DNA of 11,605 nt from JAFECT01 sp964432415 (GTDB lineage Bacteria > Pseudomonadota > Alphaproteobacteria > Caulobacterales > Caulobacteraceae): positions 1 to 11,605 of the forward strand of contig CAYSNW010000086.1 in assembly GCA_964432415.1 (NCBI GenBank), in the 5' to 3' direction. Made by a program: the position numbers and the translations under genes. Within the stretch, counting starts at the first letter, position 1, and the number at the start of each line of letters is the position of its first letter. Of the stretch, positions 8,447 through 11,605 are shown one piece after another. The notes below the pieces were generated by a model, which saw only the letters and a program-made list of their open reading frames with translations, made no database searches and was not told the DNA's origin.

Positions 8447-8468
8447 TCCCATCGCGTTCGAACGACTG

Positions 8469-8500
8469 AACGGCGCGCTCCGAGAGGGGCGCGCCGTTTT
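8469..8500 (+). terminator. strong intrinsic terminator of the beta-barrel gene
   Basis: AACGGCGCGCTCC (8469-8481) pairs over 13 bp, with one T-G wobble, to GGGGCGCGCCGTT (8486-8498). The loop GAGA is a stable GNRA tetraloop. The run of T reaches 8500. It sits 22 nt after the beta-barrel stop and 18 nt before the end of the converging ketoacyl synthase gene. Read on the minus strand the hairpin is not followed by a U-run, so it should act mainly on the plus strand. Confidence 0.88.
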
Positions 8501-8518
8501 GCTATCTGGTCCAGGGGT

Positions 8519-9637
8519 TCAGCTTCGCCTGCGGACGAAAACGGTGCCCGCGGAGTAGCCGGCGCCGAAGGAGCAGATCAGGCCGGTGTCGCCCGCCGCC
8601 AGATCCTCGGAATGGGTGTGGAAGGCGATGATCGACCCGGCCGACGAGGTGTTGGCGTAGGTGTCGAGGATCACCACGTTCTCCTCCGGCGACGGGTCGC
8701 GCCCCAGCACCCTGCGGCCGATCATTTCGTTCATGTTGATGTTGGCCTGGTGCAGCCACAGACGTTTGAGTGCGGACGTCTCGATGCCGAGGTCCGCGGC
8801 TTGCTCGACGATCATTTCGGCGACCATCGGCACGACCTCCTTGAACACCTTGCGGCCCTGCTGGACGAACAGCTTGTCGGGCCGGTCGCGCCCCTCCGGG
8901 GCGCAGCGGTTCAGGAAGCCGAAGTTGTTGCGGATATTGTTGGAAAATTGGGTCTTCAGCCGGGTTCCCAGGATGTCCCAGCCGCCCCTGGCCTGATCCG
9001 CGCGCTCGACGATGACGGCGGTGGCCACGTCGCCGAAGATGAAGTGGCTGTCGCGGTCCCGGAAGTTCAGGTGGCCGGAGCAGACCTCCGGATTGACCAC
9101 CAGGACCGCGTCGGCCGAACCCGTGGCGATGTAGTCCGCCGCGGTCTTGATGCCGAAGGTCGCCGAGGAGCAGGCGACGTTCATGTCGAAGGCGAAACCC
9201 CCGATCCCCAGCGCGTCCTGGATCTCCACCGCCATCGCCGGATAGGGACGCTGCATGTTCGATGCGGCGCAGAGCACGGCGCCGATCGAGGACGCCGGCT
9301 TGCCCCAGCGGTCCAGGGCGTCGCGCGCGGCGAGCACGGCCATCTCCGCGAGCAGGGAGATTTCCTCGTCCGGCCGTTCGGGCAGGATCGGGCGCATCAG
9401 CTCCGGATCGAGGATGCCCGATTTCTCCATCACGAAGCGCGACTTCACACCCGAAGCCTTCTCGATGAACTCCACCGATGAAGGCGTCAGCGCCTCGATG
9501 TCGCCCCGCGCGATCGCCGCCGACTGGTCGCGATTGTGGCGCTCGACGTAGACGTTGAAAGCCTCGACCAGCTCGGCGTTCGAAATGGCGTGGGGCGGGG
9601 TGTAGAGGCCGGTCGCGGCGATGCAGGCTTGGCGCAA
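8519..9637 (-). CDS. 3-ketoacyl-ACP synthase III-like enzyme (FabH/PA3286 type)
   Basis: A thiolase-fold condensing enzyme of 372 residues from a TTG at 9637. The catalytic triad of KAS III is complete: Cys156 in NVACSSATFGI, His296 in LHQANINMNE and Asn329 in TYANTSSAGSI. The C-terminal CSFGAGYSAGTVFVRR is typical. It would condense an acyl-CoA primer with malonyl-ACP. The long N-terminal region, with ATGLYTPPHAISNAELVEAFN (split around residues 8-28) and SSVEFIEKASGVKSRFVM (53-70), differs from standard ~320-residue FabH. From memory it resembles P. aeruginosa PA3286 (373 residues), which feeds medium-chain acyl-CoA from beta-oxidation into fatty acid synthesis; the same substrate here is inference. 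The TTG start is chosen because GGAG lies 6 nt upstream and the length then fits the family; no closer ATG exists. It lies 73 nt after the Nudix-like gene on the same strand. Confidence 0.88.
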   Translation of the reverse strand: MRQACIAATGLYTPPHAISNAELVEAFNVYVERHNRDQSAAIARGDIEALTPSSVEFIEKASGVKSRFVMEKSGILDPELMRPILPERPDEEISLLAEMAVLAARDALDRWGKPASSIGAVLCAASNMQRPYPAMAVEIQDALGIGGFAFDMNVACSSATFGIKTAADYIATGSADAVLVVNPEVCSGHLNFRDRDSHFIFGDVATAVIVERADQARGGWDILGTRLKTQFSNNIRNNFGFLNRCAPEGRDRPDKLFVQQGRKVFKEVVPMVAEMIVEQAADLGIETSALKRLWLHQANINMNEMIGRRVLGRDPSPEENVVILDTYANTSSAGSIIAFHTHSEDLAAGDTGLICSFGAGYSAGTVFVRRRS

Positions 9638-9643
9638 GGTGGG

Positions 9644-9647
9644 CTCC
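9644..9647 (-). promoter_or_regulatory. ribosome binding site supporting the TTG start of the KAS III-like gene
   Basis: On the minus strand GGAG is followed by 6 nt and then the TTG at 9637. The frame stays open further upstream through the Nudix-like gene, so this site decides the start. Confidence 0.6.
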
Positions 9648-9710
9648 GACAGAACGTCCCCCAGCCTTAGCAAGGAATGGCCGCGCCCGCACGGCGCCTT
9701 CCATGAGCCC

Positions 9711-10661
9711 TCAGCGCAGTCCGGGCAGCGGCAAGCCCGTCGCCGGGCCCATGGCCGCGCGTTCGTGGGCGAAACGGAAGAGTTCGGCCGGCCGCCCGCC
9801 GGTGTCCAGCCGGAGCCGACCGAGCGGCTCCACCAGACCGGCGCGCTCGACCGCCCGCCGGAAGTTCTGCTTGTGCAGCGCGACCCCGGTGATCGCCTCG
9901 ACGATCTTCTGCAGGGCCGACAGGGTGAATTCCGGCGGGGCCAGGTCGAAGACCACGGGTCGGTAGCGCAGCTTGCCCCGCAGGCGCCCCAGGCCGGTCG
10001 CCAGAATCCGGCGGTGGTCGGAAACCATAGGCCGGCCAAGCGCCCCGGCCTGGGCGGGGCCCGGATCGCCACGGTCGCGCGCCGCCTCGAACACCATCCC
10101 GGCCTCGTAGAGCAGCTCGTATCGCTCGAGCACCCGCTCCTCCCGCCAGGGGGCGCCTTCGAGCGCGAAGAGGATGCGGGAGCGGGCGATCCGGCTTTCC
10201 CGCTCCTCCGCGACCGCTTCGGCCGCCCAGGCGGCCAGGCCCGGCGCGATGTGCTCGCCGATCACCGGCGGCCGGCCCTGACGCCAGTCCTCCCATGGAA
10301 AGAAGACTGACCACGGCGCCCATTGGGTTTCCGGCGCCGGAAGCTCGCCCGTGCGCGCGGTCAGGGCGAGGTAGCCGACCGAAATGACCCGGGCAGGACC
10401 GGCGCCGACGTCGGCCACCGGCGCGTCGCGGCCGCGATCCCCGAAGGTGTAGAGCTGTTCGACGTAGCCGAGCTCGAACCCGGTCTGGCTGCGCACGAAC
10501 GCCCGGAGCGCCAGTTCGAAGGTGCGGTGGCCTTCCGGATCGAAGGGGCCGAAGGGCAGGGCGGCCGGCGCCTCCCCGACGGTGAGCACGGCCGCCTCGC
10601 TCCCGTTCATCCCGACTACGACCGCCGAGAGGCCGATGACCATGTCGGCGGGGGCGCTCAC
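9711..10661 (-). CDS. Nudix-like transcriptional regulator with winged-helix C-terminus (NrtR-type), catalytic residues lost
   Basis: A 316-residue protein. Residues ~8-130 look like a Nudix fold, but the Nudix box is ruined. Aligned on Thr60-Gly61-Phe62, the four catalytic REuxEE positions read Ala54, Phe55, Ser58 and Gln59, so hydrolysis is very unlikely. A charged helical linker follows (WREERVLERYELLYEAGMV, 172-190). The C-terminal domain (~215-298) has RRILATGLGRLRGKLRYRPV, EFTLSALQKIVEAITG, KQNFRRAVE and GGRPAELFRF. This is the winged-helix pattern of NrtR-like regulators, which use a Nudix domain to sense ADP-ribose or a related nucleotide. The likely role is ligand-controlled DNA binding, with targets unknown. 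The start is a GTG at 10661, with GGAG (10667-10670) 5 nt upstream, right after the HD gene's stop (10 nt gap), indicating translational coupling. An ATG at 10643 lacks a ribosome binding site. Confidence 0.8.
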   Translation of the reverse strand: MSAPADMVIGLSAVVVGMNGSEAAVLTVGEAPAALPFGPFDPEGHRTFELALRAFVRSQTGFELGYVEQLYTFGDRGRDAPVADVGAGPARVISVGYLALTARTGELPAPETQWAPWSVFFPWEDWRQGRPPVIGEHIAPGLAAWAAEAVAEERESRIARSRILFALEGAPWREERVLERYELLYEAGMVFEAARDRGDPGPAQAGALGRPMVSDHRRILATGLGRLRGKLRYRPVVFDLAPPEFTLSALQKIVEAITGVALHKQNFRRAVERAGLVEPLGRLRLDTGGRPAELFRFAHERAAMGPATGLPLPGLR

Positions 10662-10671
10662 GCTCGCTCCG

Positions 10672-11325
10672 TCACTCGGTTCCGAAGGCCAGCGGCGCGG
10701 TGGACTGGCCGGTGGCCTCGATCAGGATGTGGTGGCGCTGCAGATAGCGCTCCTGGGCGTCCTTGGGGGCCAGGGGGTCGATGGTCAGCGAGAACCCCGC
10801 GGGGGGCTTGCCGAAGATCCGCACGGCCTCATCCATGGCGAAGCCCGCCAGCTGGGTCGCCTCGAAGAAGGCGCAGGCCCGGTCGGCCTTCTTGATCAGG
10901 GCCTTGATCGCGGCGGGTGTCTTGGGCGGCAATCCGAAGCGCAGGTGGATGGCGGTCTCCAGCCGCTCCTCGAAGCTCTTGTAGTCGTAGCCCAGCGCCG
11001 CCTTGAACGGCGAGATCATGTCGCCGATCACATATTCGGAGGCGTCGTGCAGCAGGGCGGCCATGCGCCACTTCGGCTCCAGCCCGGGCTCGAGGTGGGC
11101 GGCGATGTCCTCGACCACGACCGAGTGCTGGGCCACCGAAAAGGCGTGCTCGCCGATGGTCTGGCCGTTCCATCTTGCGACCCGCGCCAGACCATGCGCT
11201 ATGTCCTCGATCTCGATATCGAGGGGCGAAGGGTCGAGCAGGTCCAGGCGACGGCCGGACAGCATCCGCTGCCAGGCCCTGGGACGGTCCCGTTCCGCTC
11301 GGCTCTGTCGCAGCCCTTTCGCCAC
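10672..11325 (-). CDS. HD-domain phosphohydrolase (YfbR-like)
   Basis: A 217-residue cytoplasmic HD-superfamily protein. Metal-binding residues are visible as His67 in FSVAQHSVVV, His93-Asp94 in ALLHDASEYVIGD, and Asp148 in IKKADRACAFFEA; Glu97 matches the conserved acid after HD in YfbR. Such proteins are usually nucleoside 5'-monophosphatases or related phosphohydrolases; the substrate here is unproven. The N-terminal RAWQRMLSGRRLDLLDP (17-33) and DIAHGLARVARWNGQT (41-56) are characteristic of the alphaproteobacterial group. The start is uncertain. I prefer a GTG at 11325 with AAGGA about 10 nt upstream, which leaves a 95-bp divergent region before the stress protein gene. An ATG at 11385 would add 20 residues but has no ribosome binding site. 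It is the first gene of the minus-strand cluster, followed 10 nt later by the Nudix-like regulator. Confidence 0.85.
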   Translation of the reverse strand: MAKGLRQSRAERDRPRAWQRMLSGRRLDLLDPSPLDIEIEDIAHGLARVARWNGQTIGEHAFSVAQHSVVVEDIAAHLEPGLEPKWRMAALLHDASEYVIGDMISPFKAALGYDYKSFEERLETAIHLRFGLPPKTPAAIKALIKKADRACAFFEATQLAGFAMDEAVRIFGKPPAGFSLTIDPLAPKDAQERYLQRHHILIEATGQSTAPLAFGTE

Positions 11326-11420
11326 CTTGTTCGTTTCCTTGAGTGCAAGTCTTTGAGTTCGGGTCAGGCGCAGCGTCTGGCCCATCGTGCGGCCAAGATC
11401 AATGCGGATCGGAGGCGCGG
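11326..11420. promoter_or_regulatory. divergent intergenic region between the HD and stress protein genes
   Basis: This 95-bp gap, if the GTG start of the HD gene is right, must hold the promoters for both the minus-strand cluster and the plus-strand stress protein gene. I found no convincing -35/-10 pair. GGAGG at 11411-11415 is the ribosome binding site of the plus-strand gene. Confidence 0.4.
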
Positions 11421-11605
11421 ATGGATTGGGGACGGATTGTGGTCCCGCTGTCGGGGTCGAACGCGGACGCGCCGCTGCTGGCGGGCGCGGGCGCCGTCGC
11501 CGCGCGCTTCGGCGCCGAACTCGCGGCGGTCTACGCCCCGCCGGACCCGACCGAGCTGACACCCTGGCTCGGCGAAGGCTTCGCCGCCGGGGCGGAGGTC
11601 GGCGC
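11421..11605 (+). CDS. universal stress protein family, N-terminal part (runs off right edge)
   Basis: An ATG at 11421, with GGAGG (11411-11415) 5 nt upstream, opens a frame that continues to the window end (61 codons plus 2 nt). It begins MDWGRIVVPLSGS, a short beta strand with the Val-Pro-Leu-Ser-Gly turn. Next come an alpha helix (LLAGAGAVAARFGAELAAV) and a second strand ending in VYAPPDP. This matches the first beta-alpha-beta unit of the UspA fold, where the first strand is normally followed by Asp/Ser-Gly-Ser. The ATP-binding GxxGxxxxG motif, if present, would lie beyond the window. Whether it has one or two Usp domains cannot be seen. It is divergent from the HD gene. Function in stress survival is family knowledge only. 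Confidence 0.75.
   Translation, partial: MDWGRIVVPLSGSNADAPLLAGAGAVAARFGAELAAVYAPPDPTELTPWLGEGFAAGAEVG

Noticed and set aside
9638..10072. N-terminal extension of the KAS III-like frame to 517 codons.
   Set aside because: It overlaps the Nudix-like gene in another frame, is Pro/Arg/Ser-rich without a fold, and the family length of about 373 fits the TTG at 9637.
10522..11559. Plus-strand open frame, 345 codons, opposite the HD gene.
   Set aside because: Antisense to a gene with intact HD metal-binding motifs and in a different frame from the real stress protein gene starting at 11421.

Overview
The window is GC-rich, densely packed chromosomal DNA from an alphaproteobacterium. The best guess is the Caulobacterales (Caulobacter/Phenylobacterium type). 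This rests on the DUF1489 protein, the style of the HD-domain and Nudix-like proteins, the PA3286-like ketoacyl synthase and the strong GC bias at third codon positions. The genus is inference. I saw no tRNA, rRNA, CRISPR array, insertion sequence, phage gene or attachment site.

Layout. (1) Positions 1-211, minus strand: the 5' part of a glycine-zipper lipoprotein gene that runs off the left edge. (2) Positions 212-310: a divergent intergenic region with a perfect 17-bp inverted repeat just before the next gene. (3) Positions 311-6461, plus strand: a probable operon for the middle of leucine/isovalerate breakdown. It encodes the 3-methylcrotonyl-CoA carboxylase beta subunit, a methylglutaconyl-CoA hydratase-type crotonase, a DUF3667 zinc-ribbon membrane protein, the biotin-carrying carboxylase alpha subunit and a DUF1489 protein. 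(4) Positions 6544-7794, plus: an integral membrane M48 (Ste24-type) zinc protease, followed by a candidate terminator. (5) Positions 7937-8446, plus: a small outer-membrane beta-barrel protein, ended by a strong intrinsic terminator at 8469-8500. (6) Positions 8519 to about 11325, minus: a three-gene cluster read HD phosphohydrolase, then Nudix-like regulator (catalytic residues lost, winged-helix C-terminus), then 3-ketoacyl-ACP synthase III-like enzyme. It converges on the beta-barrel gene. (7) Positions 11421-11605, plus: the start of a universal stress protein gene, cut by the right edge and divergent from the HD gene.

How the genes work together. The two carboxylase subunits form one enzyme that turns 3-methylcrotonyl-CoA into 3-methylglutaconyl-CoA. 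The crotonase then hydrates this to HMG-CoA. The partner steps (isovaleryl-CoA dehydrogenase, HMG-CoA lyase) and the usual liu regulator are not in the window. The DUF3667 and DUF1489 genes sit in the same tight run with no recognised metabolic role. In the minus-strand cluster the Nudix-like gene is closely coupled to the HD gene, with 10 nt between them and a ribosome binding site in the gap.

Most of the window is ordinary metabolism and envelope biology, and I do not see a clear new defence or mobile system. The best leads are the DUF3667 protein inside the leucine operon, the catalytically dead Nudix-type regulator with its HD and KAS III partners, and the palindrome in front of the carboxylase gene.
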